Assembly (NCBI GenBank): GCA_031841125.1
Contig: CM063106.1
Span: 75,132,101 to 75,196,100 of the forward strand
Reading direction: 5' to 3'
Source of the DNA: Acanthococcus lagerstroemiae
Lineage: Eukaryota; Arthropoda; Insecta; Hemiptera; Eriococcidae
Length of the DNA stretch: 64,000 bases
Part shown: positions 38,201 to 53,200 of the stretch, one piece after another
Position numbering within the stretch: the stretch's first letter is position 1
Layout: every line of letters starts with the position of its first letter
Made by a program: the position numbers and the translations under genes
Notes under the pieces: generated by a model
What the model saw: the letters and a program-made list of their open reading frames with translations, nothing else
Told to the model about the DNA's origin: nothing
Databases searched by the model: none

Positions 38201-41200
38201 CTATACTCGCCGAACCGCCGGATGCCCAACGACGGTTGAGAATAAAGGTAACTCGAATTTTCTTTCTATTGTCATCATGTTTCCCCTTAAAATTAGTTAC
38301 CGTGTTTCCCCTCCTATACCTGCCCCTCGCTCGCTAACAAAAACAAAATATAACCGGTGGTCTGCTCTCTTGAAATGCGAAAAATTGCATAAGTGGATCT
38401 GTTGCACCAAAATCTATCAGCTAATCAACTAGACAGCCAAGTGCAGATAGATAAGCAGAGAGGTGGTTGAAAGCAGGTGGGAAGTTGGAAAGGTGGACGG
38501 TAAAAAAGATAGCATAAACCAAGAGATAATCACCCTCTTCCCTTATTCTAGAAAAACTGAAGTTAAATAGTACATATGTGACCTGGAATCATGAAATGTG
38601 CCTTTCGTGCGAAAACATGTTTTCCGAGTATAAAGATGGGATGGTGGTAGTAGTGCGCATACATGTATATAGCGTGTAAATCTGTGGTGGTGCGTTTACT
38701 CGTTTCGAATTATTGTTCTTTGTCATTCCTGTAGGTCCGTTTCACACGACGCCATGTGAACGGATGTTTTTAAACGCTTGACGTAATTTTTAAATGCAAT
38801 TTGTGGAAAAACTAATGAAGATAGGAAAGTGTGATTTGTTTCATTCGAAAGAGCGTGATTTTTTCTATAAGAATTGCCAAGTAAGTGAAAAATGATTTTT
38901 TGATATCAGAGGCACATTTCATGATTCCAGGTCACATATGTCTTTGTCTCGACGATACACAGACATAGACACAGTTTGGAATTCCAAATGGCATAGTCTC
39001 TGGAGGGATGGATTTATGTCATTTTCACGGTAAATTAGAAATGTGAAAATTCTAATTTATCTTCAATGACATTCAATTACTCATATGTAACTTATTTGAA
39101 AATGAAGTAACAGTCAAATTATATCCTCAAAACGAAATACGTTTCCTACTCTCCATCAAATTAGTTGCTCAATGCGAATGCTAACAATTACAGAAATTCT
39201 TCTGGGAACTAAAGCGGGTTGAAACTTCATTATAGGTATGTTTCTTCTGCACTCCATTTTTAAAATGGGAATTCTTTTTCAAACTTCCCTGTTTTCAGAT
39301 TAAAAATAAAATTTTGAGTCATCGAATTAATTGAAAATAACAAAAACATCAGCCAGTAATACCGGAATAATTGAAAGGTAGTGCGAACAAATCGCTTATA
39401 AAATCCAGATTTTTATTGAATATGTGATAGAAATATTTAGAATTCTGTTAAGTCTGATAGAAATCCAGTTGTTATCCTGAAGAAATTTATATTCACTCGT
39501 GTATCAAATGTCTCATAAAAATTTTGATTTGTATTAAATCTCTAATAGTTGATAAAAACTCAAGCTTCTGATGAAAATTCTAATTTCATCACATTAAAAA
39601 AAAACAAAAAACATTAGATTCCTTTCACAATTTTTAATAGAAATTTGTTAGGAACGAATCTGAAAGAAATGAAGTCCCCAGAAGAAATTCGTATCTCTTT
39701 ATTAAGGTTCTAATAGAAATTCACATTTCTATCAAATTTCTCGTAGTGTATAGAAATTTGAGTTTTTATCAAGTTTCTGATAAAAATCCATATTTCTGTC
39801 GCTTTTTAATGAAAAATGTTCATACTTATTTCTGTGAAATTCTGATATCTTAAGTTTCTGACCAGAATGTTCGGACTTTCCTTTTATCAAATTTTTGGTA
39901 GAAGTTTGCAATATTTTGAGTCTTTTCTAAATGTGAGAAATCTAATTTCATGTTTTTAAATCACATTTCTAATATAGCGGACGGATGCCTTTCAATTTTT
40001 CATTAAATTTCTTGCATGAATTTTTATTTTTATCTTATTTGTGATGAAAAAAAAAAATTCATTATAAAATCTCTGATGAAAATTTATGTTTTTAATAGAC
40101 ATTTATACTTTTTTAAAGTCACTGATAGAAACGTTTAGATTTTTTTTTGGTAGAAATTAGCATTTTTTTTTTCATTACAAAATCTCTGATGAAAAGGTAT
40201 GTTTTTAATAGACGTTTGTATCTCTTTAAAGTCATTGATAGAAATGTTTAGATTTTCTTGGGTAAAAATTTGCATTATTTCTAAGTCTCTGATGAAAATT
40301 TTCATTTATTTATGTATTTACTCATACTCGTGAATCTAACAAATCTGCGTCAGTACATACTTCCTACAAATCCGCGTCACCGAGAAATTATAACTCAAAT
40401 CGAATTTTTTTAACACAGTTTTTTTTCTTAAATGCTAAATAATACAAATTCAGAAAGTATACTCCATAAAAATAAATTTTGAAAATTTTGTATATTGACA
40501 GTAAATTCACGTCAGTCTAAAAACCTGCATTTCCACGTCAGCTGTATACTTTTTCCAAATTTGCGTCAGGGGTTGTATACACTGTACATGAAGCTAACAA
40601 ATCCAAGTCAGACAATGTTGCCATATTTCATCTTACATTTTTGAACAATTATTCACCGCGACTTCGACGGTGGCTTATTGTTCATGCCAAACCCGTGCGT
40701 CCTCAACTACATCTTATCTCTCGCGATTTCGACAAATTCTTCCATACATCCATCAGGCATTTTATTCGAAACTTTGGGAATAAAATTACAGTGGGGTTTA
40801 AATTTTGAACATGAATGAAATATTTTCCAGTTCTATGTACGCTCCCAGAACAATTTTCCATCCATATAATACTGTGCAATAACGATTTTTTTTTTTTTTG
40901 ACTGGCGACTTGCATATTAGGTCAATAGTAACCCCAGGTCCATCTTCCCAGCCAACGTCATAAAGGTCTGGAAACCTGAAAATGAAATGATCGAAGAAAT
41001 AGTATTTTGGAGTATTCAGTTAGATAAAAAGGTCGTTGTCACAGAAGAATTATTGGATTGGTTATAGGCTATTGCTCTGAAAGATATTACAAGTAAACTC
41101 GTTACTCGAGGGGGGTCGGCAAAAAATCACGCATCTTGATACTCGACAAAAAACGATGGGGGAAAAAATTCATGGAAAAATTAGTAAATTATTATGGACC

Positions 41201-44200
41201 TGTCCTACCCTAATGCAAAAAATAAATAAATAAATAAAATAAGATGCTTGGAAGAAATAAAAATTTCCATGGAAATTTCTATCAACAACACGAACGCACT
41301 CCGCAATCAATTCAATGAAAAAATGATTGGAAGAAACGTCAATAATGGAGAAAAGGCGTGATTGGAAGAGGCTCGTTGCCGACCCTAATAAAAAACACGA
41401 AATAACAGATCTATTGAAGGAAAACCTGAAAGTTCTTTGCAATGAAATTGGCAATGAAAATGATTATCGGAAAAAATATTACGTTCCCGATGCTTTCGAT
41501 TTCAAGGGTCTTATGATGCAAATGTGTAGGTCTAGCACTGATCCTTGAACCTGATGTCACTGTTGCCAGAACGGCATTTCTGTTGCTAGATCTAGCAGAA
41601 TTTTTCATTTTTAGCAGCGAAAATTTCATTTTGCCGTTCGAATTCTCGCTGGAAAACTCCTTTCGAACGGACTTTAGCAGAATTTATTTAGAAATTTGAC
41701 AGAATTTGGGACTTTCAAGAGCTGAATTCAATTTTCACGTCTAGCAACACTGGCTGGTGCACCGAGTATATTTATGACCTATACAGTTTACAAGTCAGTC
41801 AAGGCTATTGACGAATCAAAAATTTAACTTTACAACATTTTCTACCCATAACTTGTTCGCATGAAATAATTTTGTTATTTTAACAAAACCGCGTCAACTG
41901 TATATTAAATTTTTTAACAAATCCGCGTTATCGACAAACCCATGTCAGTATAATGACATGGATTTGTCGGTGACGAGGATTTGTTAGAAAATTTAAGATA
42001 AGAGTTGACGCAGTTTTGTTAGAATATCAAAACTGACGATGTAACATTAGACGTTGTAGTCAAGATGATAGGACACATTACATCAAAACCGAAGGTGGCC
42101 TTTCTTTAGCATCCACCAGCTCTCAATAACTGAGGTTCATCCTCCCACGAATCAGGAAAAAATCAAGCAAAAAGCTGTATCCTATTAAGATAGGTGAATC
42201 GGCCTCTGGCGATTTTTTCGATTTTTACTGTAGTCTTCGATGAGTACTGATAAAATAAAATTTTTGAGCCTATGACGACCTTCCGATCCACTTTCAGAGA
42301 AGTGTGACCTTGATATATGTGATTTCCTTGCTTTTAGCATTATCTTAGACATTTTTCGATCAATTGAAGCGAAACTCAGTAAATAGTGGGTATAGTGTTG
42401 CGGGTACAAATATTCTAAACTTTTTCAGAATTTTTATCGCTTATACACACTAACTGAAAATCGGTTTTGAAATTTTCAAAAAAGCGTCTTGTGCGCCATT
42501 TTTGAGATAAAAATTCAAAAAAAAAATTCACGTAAATTTTTCAAAGTATTTTTCAACGAAATACCCCCATTTTTAGCCATTATTAATTCCGGGTGCATAT
42601 CTAAACAAGGAAAACACAATTTAAAAAAAATCAATATCACTCATTTTTGGCCGTTTTTATGATTATTAATAATAGGGAACAAACTTAAAAAATATGAAAA
42701 ATCCGTATTCACTAAATAGATCAAAAAATTGAAAATGTCAACATGAAAGACGAGATCGGTCATAATTCATACTGCAAAAAAAGAAAATCGCCATAAAATT
42801 GGAAACTACCGTCCGATCACCTCCTGCCTAACGGTAGCAAAAATCTCCTCCAACACAGAATACGATCTCTACTGAACGAACAACCCAAAGAACAAGCTGG
42901 ATTTCGTAAAGCATTCTTAACCATAAATCACCTACACGTACGTCATGAACCAAATCTTCGAAAAATGCCCAAAATATCAAATCAGCCATTACGTAACGCT
43001 AATTGACTACAGCCAAGCATTCGATTCAGTAACACATCAGTTTATGACAAAGTCGTTACAAACCCAGGGAATTCCACAAAAATTACATACATAATTTTAA
43101 TTTAGAAAATGCACAAGAAAACAAAAGTGCAAATAAAAACCGAAATAGAAGGACGTTACTTGGAAAGAAAAAGGAGCGTTGCGCAGGGAGACCCGTTATC
43201 GTAAATACTATTCAACAGCACTCTGGAGCATACATTCCGGTGAATAAGCGAATAAACGTTAATAGGGAAAGAATCAGTAATCTCAGACTTGCTGATGAAG
43301 TAATTCTCCTCTCCAACTCGGAGAGAATGCTAAAGGAAATGAGCGGAGAGCTAGTTGCACAAGGTGAGGAATCAGGATTAGAACTGAATATTAAAAGTAC
43401 CGAAAAGCTAACAAATCGCAAAAGTCTAATGAAAACGATGATAGTTATACATATAGGAAGGAAACAGAAACAATAGAAGAGGCAACTTTCTTAGGACAAT
43501 TAATATTAGCGGTAGCTAACCATTCAAACCCTTCAAAATAAGCAACCACTCGAAATTCGATGGAAAGATTGATCCTCGGGTACCAACTAAAAGACCGTAA
43601 AAAGTAACAGATCTAAAACAAAAGAGCAAATAATTTGGACTTAGTTAGATATATTGAATGAATAAAATGGAAGTTGGCGAGACACGTAACAAGGCTGAAT
43701 GATGACCAATGGACCTATAACACAACTTTTTGATATTTAACACACTGAAAAAAGGAAAAAGGTCACCAATAGACTCGGTAAAGCGACGACATTAATAAGT
43801 TCTTGAGGGGTGCAGGAGGGGGGGGGGATAAAAACTTTCGAAGAGTCAGCAGATAGGAGAGAGTGGGAACGACTGCCGGAAACCATTGCTCTCTATGAGC
43901 CGAAGATCAACAAAATGAAATGTCAAAAATATTATAATGCTATGGTATCCTCTATAAAGGCATTTCGATTTGATTTTGATTTGACTCCATGATCAACTGG
44001 ACAAGAAGCTGTTCCCTACGGTAGACCTACACGCCAAAATACCTTGTTACTTGAACAATAAATGCTGCTGGTTTTTTAATTCAAATACGACAATAGTGGA
44101 AGAAAGGTCCGGCCTAGCGATTAAATTTTTGGGATGCAAAACGTAAGAGACCCGGTTAATTAATTTAAAAAAATTTTCAGTGCTGCTGTGGATTGCAACA

Positions 44201-47200
44201 AAAAGAAAGAGCCCACAGGCCATACTAGCCTCGGGATACATTTCAGAGTTGCCCCTTTTCTTCAATTATGAATTTCCCTGACTTTTCCCTGATTTTTCCT
44301 GATCCACCTTTCAATTTTTCCTCAACGAGCAAGCCTGCTGGTTGGAAGTTCATTAATGAGTGTTGTCACTCACTTTTTTTCTCCTCCAATTTCTAGTACC
44401 GTAATTTTCTACCAATAGAGGCAGTTAACAAAATTCTTATATAGAGCTAGACATGGAAACCAACCGCCATGATAATTCTAACCACGCAATTTTATTAAGA
44501 ATTTATTTTTTGAAAATTCCCTGACTTTTCCCTGACTGAAAAAATTCCCTGACTTTTCCGTGATTTCCAGAACTACCACACGCTGGGTAACATATTTGTA
44601 ATTCAAGTACCTGAAGAACACAGGCATGAGATTCGAGGAAGCGTTATCGAGAATAAAATAAATGACAATGAACATTTGAAAATCAGCTGTTTTCTTTTAG
44701 AACGAGGCGCCACGTGCCTGGCATGCATAGTACTTGAAAAATCGCACACAATTTCACATATACTTAGTACAGATAAGATGCGATGTTGCCATCCGATGCG
44801 ACGTGAATTTGATAGGAATCAGAAAAGATACTACACTGCAATTAGCGGCAATGACGCGAATTTGTTAAAAACTAGTATAGTTATGATACGGTGTATAGAA
44901 GTATTCGGGGCGATCATGCGCTCCTGGCGGGACTTCAGTTGGACTAAAGTACACAAAATATACAAAAACCTGTAAATTCAAGTCATCATTTATTTTGCAT
45001 ATCTGCATCGATCAAGGGGTTCTGAACCAAAATACATGGAAAAACAAATCCACGTCAGTATACTGACGCGGGTTTGTCAGTGACGCGGATTTGTTAGCAA
45101 ATTTAACATAGAGTTGACGCGGTTTTGTTAGAATATCGAAACTACTCATGTAAATCCATATATGTACATAATATACATTTTTTTATTACACCCCTCATGG
45201 TCGACAGAAATTCAATTTTCCATCAAATTTCTTGTACAAATGTTATATTTTCATCACTTTCTTGATGAAAAATATACATATTTGTGGAAAATCTTAAATT
45301 AAAATTTACATTTTTAATATGAATTTATATTTCTTGAAAATTTCCGATAGAAATATTCTGATGTTTATTAAGCTTTTGATAGAATTTCACATTTTCATTG
45401 ATTTGTGATGAAAACTTACTTTCTTTTTTTTTTTAAATCAAGTGTCGGATAAAAATTCGTATTTGTATCAAATCTCTGATAAGAAATTTTCATTTCTATA
45501 AAGTCTCCAATAGTAAATTATGTGTATTTCTATCAAATCTGTGATAAAAATTACATTCCTATCAGGTTTCTGATGGAAATTCATGTCTTTGTTAAGTCTG
45601 ATTGACAGGAACGTACCGATAGATGTGGCAGAAACGTCACCATATAGCTTTCAAAGTTAGCAAATGTAGGAAAAAGTGACCCTGAGTTGACAGATTTAAA
45701 TCGACTCGTGTTGCAGACTTTCAAAACTGATGCCTTTTTTTCATATTTTTATGTTCGTTGATTTTATAAAGTTCGCTAGTTTGCAAAATCGGATCGGCTG
45801 TCAGAAAAATTCTAAAGTCAACTTTTTTTTTTAACCGATTTATTTCAAAAATGTGTTCATCAGTTGGCCGCATTTGGATTTTTGGATTTTTAATCAGCAA
45901 GATTGCGTTTTCTCTCTCATCTTCCCCCTTCTTCCCCTCAAAAAAGTTCCTTCAGTACTCCTTATAAACGCAAATAGATATAGTGTCCACCTTTCATCAA
46001 TAATGGTTATACCAGACTGTTTTACCGCAAGCAGTTATCCCTCCAGAATTCTCTAACCCATCCTTTAGAAAAAAAAAACGGGAAACTGTACGAGCGCAAG
46101 AATTTTTATTATTCGATTTTGCCAACCGTCCTCCCTCCACCCCCTCGTCATAAGCCCTCCACTCCAAATCAGCTATTTACGCTTATGGTGCTCCTATCAA
46201 TAAAGTTCGCTTTTCTATCAATTCATATTTCTATGTAATAGACTTAGTAAATTTAATGACAATTTATTATAATACAATAGGCTTATGGCAAAGAACACAT
46301 TCTACAATTTGTGTGTGCGTGTGTGTGAAGTCGCGCTGTACGCGCCGAATACTCAGATCTTGTTGTTCATTGTAGTTTTCCTCAAGTTGTTATGAAGGAT
46401 CCGCTCAATAGCCTCACGTTCACGGCCAAACTGGGTGCTGGAAATTCCAATTCCTGTGCTTCGCGCCTTGTTCTGGCTATTGCTGGGCAGTGCTATATGA
46501 TGTGAATCGAGGATTCCTCCTGTTCTCCACACTGCCTACAAGAGCTACTTTCCGCCACTCCTATTTCATACCACGTGCGTTTTGTGGCTCCATGTCCAGC
46601 TAGTTGTCCGACCTTGATCCTAGCGTGTTTCCTACTGAGTCCTACTAGGAACGCGGCGTACTTACCTGGGGCGTCCCTATCAGTGTTTTACTGCCTATCA
46701 TGCCATTTGCCATCCGCCAGTTCATTTCCATTTGCTTCCTCATCCAAGCCTTCACCTTTTGGCCTGGACGTTCCCAGTTCCTTTTTTATGTCCTCTTTCG
46801 CTAGTTTATCCGCGATCATGTTCCTTCTAATGCCGCAGTGCCCGGTGTCCGTAGTATGGTGACATGGTTCTCTTGAGCTAGAAGTTCTACATCAAATTTG
46901 AGATAGAATTGAAAGTGTCTCTTAAAAGTGTAATGAATTTGAGTTTATGTATTAGGATGTGAATTAGAAATTTCTTATACAATCAGTAAACTATAACACT
47001 GTTTATCCGTCTGTTTGTATGTTGGTCGTCCTGCAGTCTCTTATATCCTGAACCCCCTGCACGTTTTATCTTGTTTTCTTACCTACGAACAATCAGACAG
47101 CAAGTGAGGCTTTCTTCAGAAAGAGAGGCTAACGCGAACAAGTCTCATATCAGTGATGAGAAGTTTGAACTAACAAACGAATAGATTGAGTGACTAATAG

Positions 47201-50200
47201 ATAGCTAGACTTTCTGCGCCAAGCAGGCGAATGAAACGATTGTCTTCAAGGGAGTTGGACAGCTATGTGGCCATAAGCCCTCTTTTTGATGATTACAATC
47301 TCATTCGCTGCGATTTAAATTAGCAGAACCATCATTTTTAATCTAGTTAAGCTGGCTAATTCATGAAGAAATTTTCAATATTCAGTCATCTGCAAATTGT
47401 GATTCCAGATATCCGTCGGGAAACGGACTCCAGGCACGCGTACAACAAATACACCACCAACCTCAGTCGTTCACGGTCGGCTCAGAGTCTGAAGCTATTG
47501 GACTCGACCTCGCAAGACGATAAAATGCTGATACTGGCCCAGCTATTCTGGTTGGCGGTGTCCGTTCTGGAGTCGGACTACGAACACGAGTACTTGTTAG
47601 CGCTTCGGCTGCTGAACAGAGTTCTTCATCGATTACCTCTTGACAGGCCAGACACGGTAGACAAAGTTGAAAAGCTGTTTAGTCAGCTGAGATGGACGTC
47701 TTTTCAGGGTGTACAAGCTTTACTACTGAAGGTATGCGTGGCTGCCGTAATGAAGTACAGCTAATTCCAAACGGATGTGTTAATTTTGGCGACGTAATTT
47801 GCTTTAGGGTTGCACAAATCCAGCGATATACGAGGCTGTGGTCCCGCTGCTGTCGCAGTTTACACTGCTGCTCGATTTGTCCGTTGTCGATCCTTCGCAG
47901 AATCTCGGATTTCCCATGAACGTGGTGGCGCTGTTACCGTATATGCTGCTGCATTACGAGGATGCTAATGAACTTTGCATTTCGAGTGCGGAGAACATCG
48001 CTCAGGTACGGTAAACATAGTGATTGGTTTGACAGTTTTACTTCTCAGTGTGCTGTGTACTCGTTCAGAATGGCGTTAGTTACGTTAATGGCTGTTTTGA
48101 TTTATTCAGATCAGTACTGAAAAAGGGAAGAAATTAGAGAATTTAGGCACCGTGATGACGTTGTACAGCCGACGTACATTCAGCAAGGAGAGTTTTCAGT
48201 GGACGAAATGCGTGGTGAAGTATTTGCATGATACGTACTCCCATGTGAGCATAACCATGCTGACGTTTCTGGTCGAGGTAAGTCTCTCGCAACAGTTGAT
48301 TAGCTCGAGGGTACATTGTCTCAGTTTTCTTCTGACACTCGTAGTTGAGTTACTTAATCACGATAGCGTGTTTCATGGTTTTGACTTCCAGCAGTTATTG
48401 CGCTTCATTTTTTATTCGAATAATTTCTCAACGTGTTTTCTATTTTTCAGTTACTAGAGAAAGGACCTTCGGTTATTCAACTTCCCGTGTTGAATATCAT
48501 TCACTGTATGTTGCACTATGTTGATTTTTCGCCAACAGCTACGCAGCAGTTCAATTTGGATTTGCTCGTTACAATTACCAAATTCGTTGAGGTGAATTCA
48601 GTCGCGGGTATACGCTTAAAACATGTCACGTTTTGTGTCAAAAACACACAGTTGTAATATCGTATTTTACAGGGTGTGCATCACAAAGAGGCCACCAAAA
48701 TATTGAAGCTAGTCGTGGCTCGATCGTCTAGTCTCGTGGCTGCACCGTCGTCCCAGTATCCGTTCCTCGAGTCGCACTACTCGTCCACCATGTGTCCGAC
48801 ATTCGCAGACGTGGAAGTTTTCGTTAAGAAGGAACTACCAGGTATGGTTAAACTCGATTCGATATGCCGGCCGTTACGAATCAAAATCTGAAGTACGTAC
48901 AGCCATATAAGCTATCTTAATCTGAATGCGGTTTGCAGGTCGAACGATGGACTTCACTTTCGACGTAGAGCAGGTACCATTGATAGGCAAACAAATGCCG
49001 ACAAAGAGCGAAGGCGAGAGATTGGAAGAGAATTCGAGGTACATGCAACAGGATATCTTAGCTTTGCAGGCGTCCGCTAATCATACCGGAAACTCGCCCA
49101 GACGCTCTAGTTCGCTGTCGCCGGCCGATAACGCCGCCATTGGTTGGAAACGCCCGTGGATGAGTCAGGTATGATGTCGAGAACCCGATGTTGGCTCTCT
49201 GTTGGAGAGGGAAGAAGTGCAATTGATACGTAACGAAAAATATTGCAATCTGGTTTCAGAGTCGTGTTCGAGAGTGCTTGGTCAATTTACTGACCACGTG
49301 CGGTCAACGAGTAGGCTTACCCAAAAGCCCGTCTGTAAGTATTCCCAAGACATTGGTTTGTTTTTGTGTATCGCGAACAGACTTTTTTCTTTTCGAAAAC
49401 AAAACGAACACGGTACTAAGATGTTGATTGTTTTATTTTTCATTTAGGAAGATTTACTGTACTCCTTAAATAAGGTAAACTTGCATTTAAAAATCACATC
49501 GTGTTTTGTCATTAATGTTGGCTACGTAATACCATCATCGGTTTACAGAAAACAAATGTTGAAAGAAAAAGAAGAAAAAAAATATATGCACCGTGTAGTG
49601 CCGTAGCAATTTTTATTTCGTAACGCATCCGACCAGCTTTTTACGTCTACCCTCGTGGCATTTCTTAACGTAATTTGTTTTTTCTTTCTCATATCTTACC
49701 CATGGCATCGAGATGCGGGCGGGTTTCTGTTACTCCCACTGCTAGCTATCTGGCGCTGGCCAATTACTTGTTTTTGTTTTTTTTATTACATCGAAACGTT
49801 TTATCAATTCGAGTAATCGCCGTGGCTTATGTTGATATTTATTCGGAGAACTGATGTATGACGATCCGGATTCTCAGCATTTTATTTTCACGTATCTTCA
49901 TCGCCGTAGTGTTGTTTTATTGATGTATGAATCCTCCAGCCTTCCGGAATTTGGAAATGGTTTTTTTACGAGATCTTTATTCACGGCCACTCTTTCTCCA
50001 GTTTGGTGAAAGATACTCGCATACATAATCGAATGAGTGTATTGTATCTCTAGGCCGCAATGAAAGTTTATGATATTCGGGAAGCTTTTTTATTTTTATG
50101 TTTTCGAATTATATAGAAGTGTGTTACAGGGTTATATAGGGATTGGTGCTACGGGAAACAGCTTATGCGAAGTATCAGAGATGATTCCCGTTCCTAGATG

Positions 50201-53200
50201 AGAAGAAAATACAGTCGCAGGATTATTTTGTCAGTTGTGATGAGCAAAGGTGTGGGAAGAATTTGATTTTGTGAGGTCATGATGCAGATAGTAAAATGAC
50301 TAATTGAGGTTCAGACAGAACAAGGAAAAAAGTTATTTTTTGTATTTTGGGCAGGGGTATCAAATATCGTCCTTTCCTGTTCACATCACGTCGCTGGCGG
50401 TGAGTCTTGAAGTATTGTAAGGAGTTGTACGAAGTCGTGAACAATCTGCAATCTAAAAGACTCGAGTAGACAAGACTCAAACAGATCCAGATTGTGTAGA
50501 TGTTTATAAAGTGATGTGTTAGAATCGCAGTAATGTGAAGGATCAGATTTCTTAACAATTGTATATCTTACACAAGGCTGATAGTAGAACTAGGAGATTG
50601 CCAGTGTAGCGTGGTCAGGATCCTTGCAAGGGGGGCATGCAAAATTTGTTAAATATACTTTTTTTTTTAATCGAGCTGCCCTAAATGTCAAGGGTATAAA
50701 ACGTGCCCTGCATGATTTTAAACCTGAATCATCTTGTGACCCTGATTCCACTCCATCATACTATGTCATAAATTAACACACAAAGTGGGTGACACCAGTG
50801 CCAGCTAATGGGAGTAAAGTACAATTGTGCCACATGCTACGTTCTATAATCTCTCTCCTTTTCCAAAGAATTTGTCTACATCGATGCAAACCTAATACTT
50901 TTTTCTAGTTCACCCCCCTCCATTTTAGTCTAGGTATGCCACTGATTGAAATTGTTAGTGCCATCCAGTAAAAATCGTTTAAAATATGTTCTGCACCGTA
51001 CATATTTCAAGCTTGCTCGCAGTTTTTAATTACTCCCTTAACTTATCTGTGCGATACTGTCCTTGAAACAGGTATTTATCCAACAATATGGATTCCAGTT
51101 TACAAGTCAGGCAAAACAAACGAAATGAAAAATTATCGTCCCATATCTGTAATTTCACTCGCAGACAAAATACAATCAATCTTAGAATATCTCATCTCCC
51201 TGTCAACATGGCTTTAGAAAGAGATATTCAGTGCAGACAAATCTAATGAACTTCGCATATGATGTCAATATAACCCTCTCCAAAGGTGGGCAAATGGACA
51301 CCATTTATACAGATTTTTCAAAGGCCTTTGACACTGTGAACTACAAAATCTTATTCTAAAAATTGTGCAGCTTTGGCTTTTCAGAAGATCTAATAATTCT
51401 ATTTCACTCCTACTTAAATAACAGAATGCAGTTTTTCGAGTATAAATGAGTGGCCTCTACGTGTTACAAGAGTGTGTTAGGTGTTCCCCAGGGTTCGGTT
51501 TTGGGTCCATGCCTATTCGTAATTTTTGTCACCAATATTCAAAATTATTGCTGTATGTAGATGGTACGAAAATTTATAAAATTATAAAATCTCAAAATGA
51601 TAATGTTAAACTGCAACATGATCTTGACTCATTAGTTGAGTGGAGTAATAGTAATTTGTTACCATTTGATAGTAACAAGTGTGAAAAAATTACCTTTTTA
51701 AGAAAAATATGTCCCATTTTACACGAGTATAATAAGTATAAAAAAAGATACACTTAGGTGTGTACTTAAATTTTGTAAAAGACTTCGGCATCATTTTGGA
51801 TTTGAAATTATTATTCAATATGCATATCGATCACTAACTTTGAAATCTAAAAGAATGGTTGCATGGTTGGCTTCATCGAAAAAAATGGTACTTGTTATAA
51901 AAGTTTTGAAATAATGAAAATTTTTTACTCTAGTTTTGTCAGATCAATATTGGAATTCTCCTCTGTTGTACAGGATTCCAAAACTCAACAAGGTAAAGAT
52001 AAAATTGAGAAAATTCAAAACAGTTTTCTGAAATACTTATATCGCAAAATCTTCACATATTATTCTTCTGAAATTGTATATAAAGAACTTTTGGTTGGCT
52101 TTGAGATTATGAGTCTAAAAAATAGATATCTAGCAAAGTTGATCTGTTGATCTTCTTGAGAGATGTTCTGAATAACAAAATTTTGGATTTTCCAATAACT
52201 TATAACACGTATTCAATTCGGGATCCCTACATTCAATGGAAGAAATACTGGTCTATTTGTAACATGTAGAGGCTCAAGTATGGACAATACTCTAGCATTA
52301 TACGTGACCTGGAATCATGAAATGTGCCTCTCGTGCGAAAACAGGTTTTCAAAATTAAGGAGTGCAAAGAGGGATAGTGATAGTGGTGCGCACAGATGTA
52401 CATAGCGTGTACATCTGCGATAGTGCGTTTACGCATTGCTATGACAACTGCGTTTCAAATTCCTGTTCTTTGTCATTCCCGTAGGTCCATTTCACACGAC
52501 GCTATGTAAACGGATGTTTTTAAACTTCTGATGTAATTTTTAAATGCAATTTGTGGAAAAACTAATGAAGCTAGGAAGCTGCGATTTATTTCATTCGAAA
52601 GAGTGTGATTTTTTTCTATAAGATTGTCAAGAACGTGAAAAATGATTTTCTGACACCAGAGGCACATTTCATGATTCCAGGTCACATATAATAATATTAC
52701 CCAAAAAGACCTTGGGATCAACATATTCTTCACGAATAGGAGACAGTATATTTTATCAGTCATTAAAGTACTCGAGGGTATGTAGATCCTAGTATTTATT
52801 TATTTATTTATTGATAATTAGCCCTCCACAACAGCCTGATGGCCAATTACAGTGGGGGAGGGGGGCATATACAAAAGTTCTTAATACATATAAGTAAGTA
52901 TATAATGAAAGAAAAAAGAAAAGAAAAGAAAAAAAAGGAAAGAAAAAGTAACTACAGAAAAAGAAAGAGGAAAAAGACAACTGAAAGAGAGAAAGATCAA
53001 AAAATAATAATAATAATAAATTTTTTTAAAAATAAATAAAATAAAGTAAATAAAAAAAAAATAATGAAAAAAGAAGATATCTAGTTTTCGAATCGCCAGC
53101 CATTCTCTCGTGTCCCTACCCCATCCACCCGCTAGTCGTTAAAATTTTCAATCTTAATTTAAATTTATTCATTTATTATTATTTTTTATTTACATAATGA

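Larger units (their letters stand above)
40330..45140. mobile_element. Block bounded and punctuated by ACAAATCCGCGTCA motifs, unclassified
   Basis: About 15 near-copies of ACAAATCCGCGTCA or its inverse (TGACGCGGATTTGT) lie near 40336, 40367, 40498, 40553, 40597, 41882, 41918, 41936, 41955, 41971, 42004, 44850, 45050, 45062, 45080 and 45113. They cluster at both ends and the middle. The block splits a tandem array, so it looks like an insertion, perhaps composite. No transposase recognised; an RTE-like LINE lies inside. Confidence 0.45.
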
